Shown: positions 1 through 8,396, numbered from the stretch's first letter. The stretch is 64,000 bases of DNA from Bacillus sp. 491mf (GCF_900112415.1 NZ_FOLV01000002.1:266940-330939); one strand, 5' to 3'. The notes: generated by a model not told the origin, from the letters alone. A program made the numbers and translations.

Positions 1-251
1 TTGCAGTTGATACGCACGTAGAGCGCGTAAGTAAACGACTTGCCTTATGTAAATGGAAAGATTCTGTGTTAGAAGTAGAAAAGACGTTAATGAAGAAAGT
101 ACCGATAGAAGAGTGGGGCGTAACACATCACCGCATGATATTCTTTGGGCGTTATCACTGTAAGGCACAGCGTCCGCAGTGTGAAGAATGCCAGCTATTA
201 GAGTTATGTCGTGAAGGAAAGAAGCGCATGAAGGAGAAGAAAAAGAAATGA
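1..251 (+). CDS. nth: Endonuclease III, C-terminal part
   Basis: DNA glycosylase/AP lyase of base-excision repair; only the last 83 codons are present, read in frame from base 3, the start lying outside the window. The peptide opens with the family's catalytic-Asp region (VDTHVERVSKRL) and ends with a C-x6-C-x2-C-x5-C cluster (HCKAQRPQCEECQLLELC), the [4Fe-4S] ligands of this family. The tail is rich in Lys and Glu. Its stop overlaps the start of the next gene by 4 bp, so the two are probably co-transcribed. From memory, nth-ypoC-ponA-recU is also the B. subtilis order. Identification is firm. Confidence 0.93.
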   Translation, partial: AVDTHVERVSKRLALCKWKDSVLEVEKTLMKKVPIEEWGVTHHRMIFFGRYHCKAQRPQCEECQLLELCREGKKRMKEKKKK

Positions 252-763
252 AGCAAGTACTTGAAATACCGAATGACTTTCGGTGCAACCCTTTCTTTGA
301 AGATATGAATGTCATCGAATACAATGCAGAGAGATCATTTGGGGAGCTTTTAGAGGAGACGTACTTTTTCTTTGATATTGAGCAGGGATATAAGCCATGG
401 AATGAGATGGAAATGAGCATTCCTACTGTATTAGGCTTATGGAAAGAACAAAAAGAAGAGATTTCTATGTTATTTCGAAATCGAAACAAAAAAGAAGCGA
501 AAGATCCGATGGTGCAATTTGCAGGACATCTTTTATCCATTTTACACTGGATGAATGGAACACCTGTTACAAGTTTACAAAATATGAGCGAACAAATCGA
601 CAGACTTGAGAAAAAGCCAGTTAACTTTTTAGAACGATTTTCATTCATTATGAATAAGCCAAATCATTACCATTCCTTCATTCAGCTCACACAGTTGTAT
701 GAAGAAATGGAAAAGTTATATGTAAAAGTACTTATTATGCAAAAGAAGCCATCTTCCCGTTAG
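248..763 (+). CDS. ypoC: YpoC-like conserved protein
   Basis: A 171-residue soluble protein of unknown function, recognised mainly by position: directly after nth (4-bp overlap, ATGA) and before the convergent ponA, as for ypoC in B. subtilis. No signal peptide, membrane segment or known catalytic motif is visible; it is rich in aromatic residues, Met and Glu, and probably helical. The stop codon lies within a strong hairpin that serves as terminator for both this gene and ponA. No function can be given from the sequence. Confidence 0.75.
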   Translation: MKQVLEIPNDFRCNPFFEDMNVIEYNAERSFGELLEETYFFFDIEQGYKPWNEMEMSIPTVLGLWKEQKEEISMLFRNRNKKEAKDPMVQFAGHLLSILHWMNGTPVTSLQNMSEQIDRLEKKPVNFLERFSFIMNKPNHYHSFIQLTQLYEEMEKLYVKVLIMQKKPSSR

Positions 764-783
764 GGAGATGGCTTCTTTTTTTA
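743..783. terminator. Bidirectional terminator between ypoC and ponA
   Basis: Hairpin GAAGCCATCT / AGATGGCTTC with a T-run on the plus side and a matching A-run on the other side, so it can end transcription from both converging genes. It overlaps the last codons of ypoC. Confidence 0.9.
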
Positions 784-792
784 CTATCATAA

Positions 793-3348
793 TTACTGAG
801 TATTTGCTGGTGGAACTAGAGGCTTATCAACTGGTGGTTTATTTTTTTCTTCATCAGCTTTCTTTTTAGCCTCTTCATCAGCTTTTCTCTTAGCTTCTTC
901 TTCGGCTTTCTTCTTAGCGTCATCATCAGCTTTTTTCTTAGCCTCTTCATCAGCTTTCTTTCTTGCATCATCATCGGCTTTTTTCTTAGCGTCATCATCA
1001 GCCTTTTTCTTAGCTGCGTCATCATCGGCTTTTTTCTTAGTATCATCACCGCCAGGTACGACTACGGTTTTAGTTGCTGGGGTACTAGTACCACCAGTCT
1101 TTTTCGCAACAAGTGAGATCGTATAAGTAGCGCCAGGTTTGACACCGCTAATTGTTGCACTTGTACCACTTATTTGTGGACTGCCGCCAGACCCGTCACT
1201 ACCTTTATAGCTTACAGAATAAGATACGTCTGAATCGTCTGAAGCTGACCAACTTAAAGCAATGGATTGCGATGCAGCATCATATGAGGCATTTAAAGAT
1301 GGTGCATCTACATTGATTTTTGGAATATCATCTTTTTTTGCACCTTTTACATAAAGTTCGTTACCGATGCGTTCTACACTACTTGGCATTTCAAAGCGAG
1401 ATGTATCACTTCCAAATTCACTCATCATCGCTTTAAATATACGCTGTGCGATAGGTGATGTATTTTTGTCAATATAGCCTTCACTTGGTTTGTCATACCC
1501 TGTCCATACAGCCATCGTATATTGTGGTGTAAAACCTGCAAACCAACTATCAGGACTTGCGGAATCAGGGAAATCGTATTTCCTAAGGTCTTCTGTAGAA
1601 TAGTTTGTTGTTCCTGTTTTACCAGCAACGTCTAATGAAGGAATATTTGCCGCTTTACCAGTACCAGTACTAGATTTTACAACACTACGCATCATATCAG
1701 TAACCATGTATGCTGTAGAATCCTTCATCACTCGTTTTCCTTTTGGAGTAAAGTTTACTTCTTTCCCATCTGGATAGACAACTTTTGTGACGAAATGTGG
1801 TTTATGATATATACCGCCACTTCCGTAAGCTGCATATGCTCCTGCAACTGTGAGTGGAGAAGCTCCATTACTACCAATTGCTGATGATTCTACAGCGCCA
1901 TCTTTTCCAAAAGTAAAACCAAGTCCTTCAGCGAAAGCTTGTGCTTTATCTCGTCCGACTTCATTCGCGATTTTTACAGCTGGAACGTTTCGTGATTGCG
2001 CTAATGCTTCACGCATAGACATTGTACCTTTATGACCGTTGTCAAAATTTCGTACTTCTCGTTTTCGGTCTGTTTCATAATAGTATGTTGAGTCATCAAC
2101 TTGGTGATACGTAGACCATTGTTTGTATTCAACAGCAGGGCCGTAGTCAAAAATCGGCTTCATTGTTGAACCAACTTGGCGCGTTGTCGTATCAACAGCT
2201 ATATTATGTCCTTTAAATGTTGCTTTATTTTCACCGCGTCCGCTACCGAGTGCACGTACTGCGCCTGTTTCAGTATCCATAAATGCGAATGCACCTTGGA
2301 ATTTTTCATCAGGATAGTTAATGATCTCTTCAGTGTTCAACATTTTATCCGCAAAATCTTGAGCTTTTGTATCTAATGCTAAATAGATATTAAGACCATC
2401 AGAACCAATGTTCACATCTTTAATTTCTGACTCGATTTCTTTTACAGCAGCATCAAAATATGCTTGATACGGCATTTGTGTTGCTTCTTGAGATGGTTGA
2501 AGACCTTCTGTTACCGGGATTTTCTTAGCATCGTCCATCTCTTGCTTTGTAATATAGCCATGTCTGTTCATTAAATATAATACTGTGTCGCGTCGCTCTG
2601 TCGCAGCCTTCACATTTTGCGGCTTCGTAGGATCATAATTATTAGGACCTTGTGGTAATCCTGCAAGCATCGCTGCTTCGTGTAATTTTAAATCTTTTAA
2701 ATCTTTTCCGTAATAATTTTGCGCAGCAGTTGCAATTCCGTAAGAACGGTTACCTAAGTTAATTTTGTTTAAGTACATTTCTAGAATTTCATGTTTTGAA
2801 TATTGCTGCTCTAGCTTGTAAGATAAATACCATTCTTGTACTTTACGTTCTGCTGTTTTTTTCCTCGTCAAGAAATAGTTTTTAATAACTTGTTGTGTAA
2901 TAGTACTACCGCCTTGAGAACCAAAATCACCTGTCACGTTTTCGAAGATTGCTTTTGTAGTTCGCTTAAAATCAATCCCATTGTGCTCGTAAAAGCGTGA
3001 ATCCTCTGTAGCTAGGAAGGCACTTTCAACTACTTTTGGAACTTGGTCATATGTGACATTCGTTCGCTTCTCAGCGCCGTATTCATATATGAACTTTCCG
3101 TCTTTATCATAAAACTTTGTTGATAATGGATTTACAAGTTTTGCTTTATCTAGTTTTGGAGCATCTTTTACCATAACAAAGAAAGCAGAAACTCCAGCTA
3201 CTAGTGTCACAATGCCGATCAATAAGCAAGCGATTAGAAATTTACGTAGAAAAGAACCTTTTTTCTTTGGTTTCTCTTGTTTAGGATGTTCTTGCTTCTG
3301 TTTTTGAACTTGTTTTCGTTCTTCACGAGAACGATAATTTTCTGACAT
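793..3348 (-). CDS. ponA: Class A penicillin-binding protein 1A/1B
   Basis: Bifunctional peptidoglycan synthase, 851 residues. A basic cytoplasmic tail (1-32) is followed by one membrane anchor (about 33-58). Next comes a GT51 glycosyltransferase domain with the catalytic-Glu motif EDSRFYEHNGID, then a transpeptidase with STMK (SxxK), SRN and KTGTT motifs. Residues of about 690-765 look like a fibronectin type III domain. The C-terminus is a low-complexity Lys/Ala/Asp/Glu tail built on KKKADDDA-type repeats and ending in a Pro-rich segment. It lies just downstream of recU on the same strand, the known recU-ponA pair. The repetitive tail is the variable part and may differ between strains. Confidence 0.95.
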   Translation of the reverse strand: MSENYRSREERKQVQKQKQEHPKQEKPKKKGSFLRKFLIACLLIGIVTLVAGVSAFFVMVKDAPKLDKAKLVNPLSTKFYDKDGKFIYEYGAEKRTNVTYDQVPKVVESAFLATEDSRFYEHNGIDFKRTTKAIFENVTGDFGSQGGSTITQQVIKNYFLTRKKTAERKVQEWYLSYKLEQQYSKHEILEMYLNKINLGNRSYGIATAAQNYYGKDLKDLKLHEAAMLAGLPQGPNNYDPTKPQNVKAATERRDTVLYLMNRHGYITKQEMDDAKKIPVTEGLQPSQEATQMPYQAYFDAAVKEIESEIKDVNIGSDGLNIYLALDTKAQDFADKMLNTEEIINYPDEKFQGAFAFMDTETGAVRALGSGRGENKATFKGHNIAVDTTTRQVGSTMKPIFDYGPAVEYKQWSTYHQVDDSTYYYETDRKREVRNFDNGHKGTMSMREALAQSRNVPAVKIANEVGRDKAQAFAEGLGFTFGKDGAVESSAIGSNGASPLTVAGAYAAYGSGGIYHKPHFVTKVVYPDGKEVNFTPKGKRVMKDSTAYMVTDMMRSVVKSSTGTGKAANIPSLDVAGKTGTTNYSTEDLRKYDFPDSASPDSWFAGFTPQYTMAVWTGYDKPSEGYIDKNTSPIAQRIFKAMMSEFGSDTSRFEMPSSVERIGNELYVKGAKKDDIPKINVDAPSLNASYDAASQSIALSWSASDDSDVSYSVSYKGSDGSGGSPQISGTSATISGVKPGATYTISLVAKKTGGTSTPATKTVVVPGGDDTKKKADDDAAKKKADDDAKKKADDDARKKADEEAKKKADDDAKKKAEEEAKRKADEEAKKKADEEKNKPPVDKPLVPPANTQ

Positions 3349-3413
3349 TATACTTTCTCCTACCTTTCATTTTCTCCCCAAAAGTCGAAAAATGAGCCTT
3401 ATTGTTGACTCTA

Positions 3414-4019
3414 TCATGAAAAATAAAGTGTGTCTAGTGTGTGGATATAATCAATGCGGGGATGATAACCACATTGTAATAAGTATCCACATTCTTCCAC
3501 TTCTTCTTTCGTAATGGATTTACGTCCACCAGCTTCTTGGCGATTCCAAAATGTCACGATATGTTTTGCATCCAATAAATAAAATTCATCGTAAAGAGTA
3601 AATTTAATAATAACGAATGCAATTCCGCTATGAGCTAATACTTCTTTCATATGATTGATTTGATGAAGATGGAAGTTTTGTAAAGGAAAACTCGTTTTAT
3701 TTCTCGTTTCTTTCGCTTCAAAATCAATGTACTTGCCTTTGTACACACCGTTGTAATCAGTTGTAGAAGGTTGCTTAAAGTACGCTTCTTTAATTACGGC
3801 AGCGCTTCGTTTTGGGTAATCGACCTTTACGATTTGAAGAGGGGTCGGCTTTTTATGCACACAAGCAATATTGTGAGTTAAATAGTATTGATTTGTTTCG
3901 TTCAGTTCCTCTTCAAGAGACATTCCTCTGTTACTATAAGTATCTTTTCTTATAGGTGACAGGCTATGAGTTGGTTGAGTCTGAGTATACTTTCTTCCGT
4001 TTGGGTAACGAATGGTCAT
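3414..4019 (-). CDS. recU: Holliday junction resolvase RecU
   Basis: 201-residue resolvase of the PD-(D/E)xK nuclease fold that cuts four-way DNA junctions in recombination and chromosome segregation. The core motif is visible as [18 protein letters not shown] (Asp...Glu-x-Lys), with a basic N-terminus ([17 protein letters not shown]) typical of RecU. Length agrees with the family (about 200). It is the first gene of the recU-ponA unit, 65 bp upstream of ponA, and is divergent from the gene at 4123. Confidence 0.95.
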   Translation of the reverse strand: MTIRYPNGRKYTQTQPTHSLSPIRKDTYSNRGMSLEEELNETNQYYLTHNIACVHKKPTPLQIVKVDYPKRSAAVIKEAYFKQPSTTDYNGVYKGKYIDFEAKETRNKTSFPLQNFHLHQINHMKEVLAHSGIAFVIIKFTLYDEFYLLDAKHIVTFWNRQEAGGRKSITKEEVEECGYLLQCGYHPRIDYIHTLDTLYFS

Positions 4020-4122
4020 AATTTGTCCACTCCAAATTGCATAGAATTACTTACAAAGGTGATTATATCAAAAAAAATAAAAAATGGGCTATTTTTTTAG
4101 ATAGATATGAGGTGAGAGCATT

Positions 4123-5124
4123 ATGTTTGCACAAAACAACTATGAAAAAATAAGACAAGAAAGAAAAATATCTTCTTATACGAATGAAGAAAAATATCTT
4201 GTAAATGATATTCAGCAACAAACGATTCTTGCAAATGTGGATAACATTTCACGAACGCATGCTTATAAGGAATATTATGAGCGTAATAAAGAAATTCGTT
4301 GGTCGTTTTTAGCTAGCATGGTGTCTCGCAATGCAGGCTGGAATATGACAGATTTAGAAGGAAAATATTATCCGAAAGTTTTATCTAAGGAGATACGGAA
4401 ACAATTATTTCTTACATATGAACGTGCGAATTGGCTTATTTTTTTAGATGCGTATCCACAGTTGCTGTTGTACGAATATAGCAAACGAATGAAAAAGCCA
4501 TTGTTTCATTTATTACAAAAGTTTTCCGTTTCGGTATTTATGGAAGGGGAATGGTCTCATTTTTGGCAGCAAAGAAACGAGGAACGACTTATGACAGCTC
4601 TTATTATTAATGAACAATCTATCATTCAAGAACCGATCATTGAGCATCCATTTTATCAAAAACATATTTTTCAAACATTCATGTTTAAATTTCAAGAATT
4701 ATTTCATTTTAGTGCAGTAATATTTCCGACAATAGCGGGGGAATTATACGGTTTTTCTGTACATCAATTTGAAACATTAACAAAGAGAATTGAACTCGGA
4801 AAGCGATTAGCATGGCTATTGTTTCATCCAACTTATAAGGAGTTATTTTATACATTTTCTTCTCAAACAGTTCACACAGGATCAAGATTCGATTATGAAC
4901 AATATTTCATTACAACTAATGAACAAAATACGCCGCAGCTTCGTGATGTATTTTCGGTTGTTTCTCATCACCGTAAGACCGAGGAAGATTGGTTTCAGAC
5001 AGGGGTGGATGTAGAAAAGCTGTTTTTATTTGAAGAACCGAAAGAAGAGGTTGAAATGACAGCATGGTTTTGTCAAAAACAGAAACAATTACATTTCTTT
5101 GCTTCATTACATAGCCTTTTTTAA
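4123..5124 (+). CDS. yppC: YppC-like DUF2515 protein
   Basis: 333-residue protein of the DUF2515 family, function unknown. It starts at an ATG with a good ribosome site (gaggtga). The sequence is rich in Phe, Tyr and Trp and mentions no known catalytic motif; there is no signal peptide. It is divergent from recU, exactly where yppC sits in B. subtilis. No terminator of its own is obvious; the hairpin downstream at about 5200 is oriented for the opposite strand. Confidence 0.75.
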   Translation: MFAQNNYEKIRQERKISSYTNEEKYLVNDIQQQTILANVDNISRTHAYKEYYERNKEIRWSFLASMVSRNAGWNMTDLEGKYYPKVLSKEIRKQLFLTYERANWLIFLDAYPQLLLYEYSKRMKKPLFHLLQKFSVSVFMEGEWSHFWQQRNEERLMTALIINEQSIIQEPIIEHPFYQKHIFQTFMFKFQELFHFSAVIFPTIAGELYGFSVHQFETLTKRIELGKRLAWLLFHPTYKELFYTFSSQTVHTGSRFDYEQYFITTNEQNTPQLRDVFSVVSHHRKTEEDWFQTGVDVEKLFLFEEPKEEVEMTAWFCQKQKQLHFFASLHSLF

Positions 5125-5194
5125 CAGGAGATAGAAGAGAGGGGATAGAATGTCGGTATCTTAATCAAGTAAAGTTTGTATTATTCATGATATA

Positions 5195-5226
5195 ATAAAA
5201 AAATCCCGCTTTGTGGAAAGCGGGAA
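5195..5226 (-). terminator. Terminator of the sspM-like gene
   Basis: Stem TCCCGCTTT / AAAGCGGGA followed, on the minus strand, by a run of seven T. Its orientation fits the small minus-strand spore gene upstream. Confidence 0.75.
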
Positions 5227-5227
5227 T

Positions 5228-5302
5228 GAAACCATCCGTAAGAGCCCGATTGGTTTAACTAACCATCAGTGAGAAGAATGTTCACTGATGGAAGTTTTAT
5301 GT
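5228..5302 (+). repeat. Right-half fragment of a bcr1-like element
   Basis: Shares the block around AGCCCGATTGGTT-AACTAACCATCAGTG and the end GATGGAAGTTTTAT with the full copies at 33777 and 54293. Its left half is missing. It abuts the stop codon of the sspM-like gene. Confidence 0.7.
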
Positions 5303-5303
5303 C

Positions 5304-5411
5304 TTATGTCGCAGGAAAATTTGGACCGTCTAATTTTGGATTTCCTGTTTCAGGTTTATTTTGTTTGCTTTGAGGTTGTTTTTTCTTGTTTTCATTTTTA
5401 TTTTTAGCCAA
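5304..5411 (-). CDS. sspM: Small acid-soluble spore protein, SspM-like
   Basis: 35-residue, Lys/Asn/Gln-rich peptide starting MAKNKNENKKK and ending KLDGPNFPAT. It uses a TTG start, fixed by a strong GGGAGGTG site six bases upstream; the gene is easily missed because of its length and start codon. The ending resembles the SspM family of minor spore proteins as I remember it (…LGGPNRPST), and the position between yppC and yppD matches sspM in B. subtilis. It is expected to be made in the forespore late in sporulation. A dedicated hairpin terminator follows. Confidence 0.7.
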   Translation of the reverse strand: MAKNKNENKKKQPQSKQNKPETGNPKLDGPNFPAT

Positions 5412-5573
5412 TGTCGACACCTCCCTTTCGTATTGTTGCCACTTTCATAAACTTCATACAAAAAATCACTTTCTTTGCCGAATTACAACTAGTTTTGTCA
5501 AGCATGCAGGAGTAAAAATAGAGCTGGCGAATTAACATGACAAAGAAAAAGCAAAGAGGGAGGCGTGTTGAAG

Positions 5574-5816
5574 ATGAAAATGGTTCAGAAAGAAGATGTA
5601 ATGAAAAAGATGGATCAGATGTTAAATACTCTTGATTTGCTTGAAATGAACGTGTCGCTTAGGGTTGATCATGCGCTAAAGGATAAAAAAGAATTTGTAG
5701 TTAATAAAGTAGAGATTATGGAAATGCATATGAAGCATATGGAAACGAAATTATTAAATCATGAAGAGAAAGGTAACTGGGTACAAACATTTCAAATAGT
5801 AGCCGTTAGTATATAG
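5574..5816 (+). CDS. yppD: YppD-position small protein
   Basis: 80 residues, charged and Met/Lys-rich, predicted helical (possible short coiled coil around MEMHMKHMETKLL); function unknown. Three in-frame starts are possible (GTG 5565, TTG 5568, ATG 5574). The GGAGG at 5559-5563 lies too close to the GTG, 4 bases from the TTG and 10 from the ATG; I chose the ATG but the TTG is nearly as likely. The name is by position only: between the sspM-like gene and yppE. Confidence 0.55.
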   Translation: MKMVQKEDVMKKMDQMLNTLDLLEMNVSLRVDHALKDKKEFVVNKVEIMEMHMKHMETKLLNHEEKGNWVQTFQIVAVSI

Positions 5817-5825
5817 GTGAGAATA

Positions 5826-6176
5826 GTGGAATATACAACATTGATTGAGTTAACAAAAAAACTAATTGAGTATAATGATGAAACAATTATAAAAAAAAGA
5901 GAAAGTGAAGAATGTGAATTTGATTTTTATCATGATATAAAGCCATTCGTATCTTTAGTGGATCAAAACTTAGAAGAATGGAAACAATTCGTTTTGGAGT
6001 GGTTGCAGCGTACAAAGCCTAAATACATACATGTACAGCAAATAGAACAAGTATGTACAAATTTACAAAATAATTCTTTACAGTGCTTTGCGAGGAAAAT
6101 GAATGGAAAACGTTTTTTTGAAACGCATCAAGCGATTCATTATACATTACAAAATATTTTAGAACAATGTAAGTAA
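5826..6176 (+). CDS. yppE: YppE family protein (DUF1798)
   Basis: 116-residue helical protein whose pattern FYHDIKPFV…W…RTKPKYIHVQQIEQV…KRFFETHQAIHYTL matches B. subtilis YppE (DUF1798), a small helical-bundle family without known function. I place the start at GTG 5826, five bases after AGGTGA, instead of the earlier GTG 5817 that abuts the upstream stop. It is probably co-transcribed with the preceding gene. Confidence 0.75.
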   Translation: MEYTTLIELTKKLIEYNDETIIKKRESEECEFDFYHDIKPFVSLVDQNLEEWKQFVLEWLQRTKPKYIHVQQIEQVCTNLQNNSLQCFARKMNGKRFFETHQAIHYTLQNILEQCK

Positions 6177-6205
6177 TAAGAGGGGAAAGTCCCTCTTATT
6201 TTTAT
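6175..6205. terminator. Bidirectional terminator yppE/yppF
   Basis: AATAAGAGGG / CCCTCTTATT hairpin with T-rich 3' sides in both directions, between convergent genes and touching both stop regions. Confidence 0.85.
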
Positions 6206-6411
6206 GCTTCTGTTATAATATCTTTTTCTGTTTCGTAAGTTGGTTTTGTAGCCCCTATTGTTTCTAATTCACGAATTATACTTCTATACTCTGATAAGCA
6301 AATTTTTCCTTTTAGATAAGAATTTCTTGCGAAATCAAGTAACTCATTTAAATCTTCTGGTTCATACCCCTTTTTTATGACGAATTCTTGTTTTAAGTCC
6401 CCTAATACCAT
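6202..6411 (-). CDS. yppF: YppF-like small protein
   Basis: 69-residue protein of unknown function. The core LNELLDFARNSYLKGKICLSEYRSI fits my memory of YppF of B. subtilis, and the neighbours (yppE, yppG) agree. It starts at an ATG after a strong gggaggaa site. No membrane segment. Confidence 0.7.
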   Translation of the reverse strand: MVLGDLKQEFVIKKGYEPEDLNELLDFARNSYLKGKICLSEYRSIIRELETIGATKPTYETEKDIITEA

Positions 6412-6605
6412 GTTGATTCCTCCCCCATAAGAATCTTTCTATTTAATGGTAGCATACAAACGCTTACTTTTTTATTTTTCGAAAATTTAAATTTCTTTAA
6501 ATTTAAAGTTTGTATTCAAAATTTGCAATTTATAGGACGATTACACATTTTTTTTTTGATTACATATTCTAACTGTATAAAAAACAGTTAGAGGAGGGAG
6601 AATGC

Positions 6606-7142
6606 ATGTTTCAACGTTCTAACATGTATCAGAGTGAACAAGACCCATACTTGCGTTCTAACATGTATCAGAGTGAACAGGACCCGTATTTGCGTTCTAA
6701 CATGTATCAGAGTGAACAAGACCCATACTTGCGTTCTAACATGTATCAAAATGAACAAGACCCATACTTAGGTTCTAACATGTATCAGAATGAACAAGAC
6801 CCATACTTACGTTATAATATGTATCCTTTTGCGCCTTACTATATGAATTACACTAATTATTTTCAACCTTTTCAACTTCCACAAATGAATCAGTCGATGT
6901 TTTATCCACCGAAACAACCTACTCAATCTTCTTTTTATCCACATACGCCATATCCAATGATGAATAAACAAAACTCTACAAAACAACAGCCAAGCCAATT
7001 TTCCAGCTTTATGTCGCAGTTTAAAACATCTGACGGAAATTATGACATTAATAAAATGATGGGTACCGCAGGCCAAATGATGAATGCAATGAACCAAATT
7101 ACCGGTATTGTCAAACAAGTAGGTGGTTTTTTTGTAAAATGA
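6606..7142 (+). CDS. yppG: YppG-like protein with 13-residue repeats
   Basis: 178 residues. After MFQ come five tandem 13-residue units of RSNMYQSEQDPYL type, then a Tyr/Pro/Gln-rich middle and a C-terminal segment (FKTSDGNYDINKMMGTAGQMMNAMNQITGIVKQVGGFF) that marks the YppG family. Composition is like spore-coat proteins, but its role is unknown. Start: ATG with aggaggga upstream. The stop codon lies within the first base pairs of an adjoining repeat array, so a repeat inserted at or beside the gene end. Confidence 0.75.
   Translation: MFQRSNMYQSEQDPYLRSNMYQSEQDPYLRSNMYQSEQDPYLRSNMYQNEQDPYLGSNMYQNEQDPYLRYNMYPFAPYYMNYTNYFQPFQLPQMNQSMFYPPKQPTQSSFYPHTPYPMMNKQNSTKQQPSQFSSFMSQFKTSDGNYDINKMMGTAGQMMNAMNQITGIVKQVGGFFVK
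6615..6809 (+). repeat. Five 39-bp tandem repeats inside yppG
   Basis: Units begin CGTTCTAACATGTATCAGAG and keep the reading frame (13 codons). Copies differ by a few, mostly silent, changes; a sixth degenerate start (RYNMYP) follows. Copy number probably varies between strains. Confidence 0.9.
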
Positions 7143-7404
7143 AACTTCCATTCATGGGCGATTTTCCCATGAATGGTTAGTAGAACCAATCAGGCTCATA
7201 CGGATGGTTTGATTCTCTTCCTGATCCCGCTTCATACCAGCCGTTAGAGCGGGGTAAAGTGAAACTTCCATTCATGGGCGCCTTTCCCATGAATGGTTAG
7301 GCTCATACGGATGGTTCGATTCTCTTCCTGATTCCGCTTCATACCAGCCGTTAGAGCGGGGTAAAGTGAAACTTCCATTCATGGGTGTCTTTCCTATGAA
7401 TGGT
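7134..7404 (-). repeat. Tandem array of bcr1-like elements, reverse orientation
   Basis: Two nearly complete copies and one partial copy of an element whose reverse complement lines up with the bcr1-like copies at 33777 and 54293 (CCCGCtctAACGG…, AGCCTGATTGGTTCTACTAACCAT…, GGAAGTTTCA). The landmark GAAACTTCCA occurs at 7141, 7261 and 7368 (periods 120 and 107). Copies are separated by GTAAA, the complement of a TTTAC variant of the TTTAT target. The second copy lacks about 13 bases. Confidence 0.8.
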
Positions 7405-7628
7405 TAGTTGAAAAAATTGAAATTATATAGGTAGTTTTTTTGAGGTCTTTATATAGGAAGAGACGTGTAAAAAGTTATAGGGAAATGTCTTAAGATATTT
7501 TGATATGTGGAGACTAATAAAATACCCAAATTTGGCAGATGAAATGTCATAAAAAATAGTTGTTCGGACTTCCTATCCATTTTACAATTGCAGTAGTATT
7601 AAAAATAAAGTATATGGAGAGGAAGAAT
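7405..7628. other. Intergenic stretch without recognised function
   Basis: AT-rich sequence between the repeat array and a possible micro-ORF. No convincing hairpin, tRNA or conserved motif was seen. Confidence 0.5.
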
Positions 7629-7712
7629 GTGAAGAGAATTATTTTACTTTTGTTTTTTGTTATGATTACATTAACTATTTTTATTTTCACAAATTTTAAA
7701 CAATTTTTATAG
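7629..7712 (+). CDS. Possible 27-residue hydrophobic peptide
   Basis: GTG start preceded at the proper distance by GGAGAGG. The peptide starts VKRIILLLFFVMITLTIFIF and continues to a short polar end; nearly all of it is one membrane segment. It sits upstream of cotD, whose promoter begins just after. Support is only the ribosome site and composition, so it may be spurious. Confidence 0.35.
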   Translation: MKRIILLLFFVMITLTIFIFTNFKQFL

Positions 7713-7748
7713 ACAAATTTCCAATATAGAAATAGGTGTTTGTTACAA

Positions 7749-7776
7749 ACGGCTTTTACTCTTTTCACATATTGTA
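7749..7776 (+). promoter_or_regulatory. Sigma-K-type promoter of cotD
   Basis: AC at 7749-7750, a 17-bp gap and CATATTGTA at 7768-7776 fit the sigma-K consensus (AC-N16/17-CATANNNTA). This agrees with late mother-cell expression of a coat gene. Confidence 0.6.
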
Positions 7777-7818
7777 AAATGTAAGGTTATTTTCAAACTG
7801 TGAGAGGAGAGAAAAACT

Positions 7819-8337
7819 ATGTATCATTGTCATCCTTGTTTTGGAGGATTGGGCCCAGTTTCACCAATTACAATAGCACCGCCAGTTGTGCATCCGACAA
7901 AATGTTGTGAAACACACACATGCTCAAAAACGATTGTACCTCATATCCATCCAACGCATATGAAACATGTTCACCACCAAGTAGTACAGTCGCAGCATTA
8001 TTTCCCACAAACAAACTCTAGCGTGAATGTTATACAACCTGCTCCGCCAACTGTAGTTGGAGGAGTTGGTGGACCTGGCCCTGGAGTTGGAGGAGTTGGC
8101 GGATTCGGCCCTGGAGTTGGAGGAGTTGGCGGATTCGGCCCTGGAGTTGGAGGAGTTGGTGGATTCGGCCCTGGAGTTGGAGGAGTTGGCGGATTCGGCC
8201 CTGGAGTTGGAGGGGTTGGCGGATTCGGCGGATGTACCCCATGCGGTCAAGTATCGCCATTTGGTCCGAATGTGAGTCCAGCTGTATCACCAGCGCCTAA
8301 CATGGGACCAAATGTAGGTGGCATGTTTAAAAAGTAA
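7819..8337 (+). CDS. cotD: Spore coat protein CotD-like, Gly-rich
   Basis: 172 residues. The N-terminal half is rich in His and Cys (MYHCHPC…HPTKCCETHTCSKTIVPHIHPTH), matching CotD of B. subtilis (HPTHCCEHHTFSKTIVPHIHP from memory). The C-terminal half is a glycine-rich run of GVGGVGGFGP units followed by a Pro-rich end. It would be deposited in the inner coat by the mother cell. A sigma-K-like promoter lies 45-70 bp upstream, a gagagga ribosome site precedes ATG, and a terminator follows. The Gly repeats are not part of the B. subtilis protein as I know it. Confidence 0.85.
   Translation: MYHCHPCFGGLGPVSPITIAPPVVHPTKCCETHTCSKTIVPHIHPTHMKHVHHQVVQSQHYFPQTNSSVNVIQPAPPTVVGGVGGPGPGVGGVGGFGPGVGGVGGFGPGVGGVGGFGPGVGGVGGFGPGVGGVGGFGGCTPCGQVSPFGPNVSPAVSPAPNMGPNVGGMFKK
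8056..8230 (+). repeat. Tandem ~30-bp Gly-rich repeats in cotD
   Basis: About six units of GGCCCTGGAGTTGGAGGAGT type, each encoding ten residues (GVGGVGGFGP). Units are nearly identical at the DNA level, which favours length changes by slippage. Confidence 0.9.
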
Positions 8338-8347
8338 GTGCTATGCT

Positions 8348-8378
8348 AGAACTAGCGAATTGCTAGTTCTTTTTTTTT
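8348..8378 (+). terminator. Terminator of cotD
   Basis: AGAACTAGC / GCTAGTTCT stem followed by nine T. Confidence 0.9.
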
Positions 8379-8396
8379 GAAAAGGGGCGTATTATT

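Noticed and set aside
6606-6820. CRISPR-like spaced repeats
   Set aside because: The units are contiguous 39-bp coding repeats without variable spacers.
7924-8290. Long open frames opposite and alongside the cotD repeat region
   Set aside because: They arise from the Gly-rich 30-bp repeat read in other frames; no ribosome sites, and the peptides are low-complexity.
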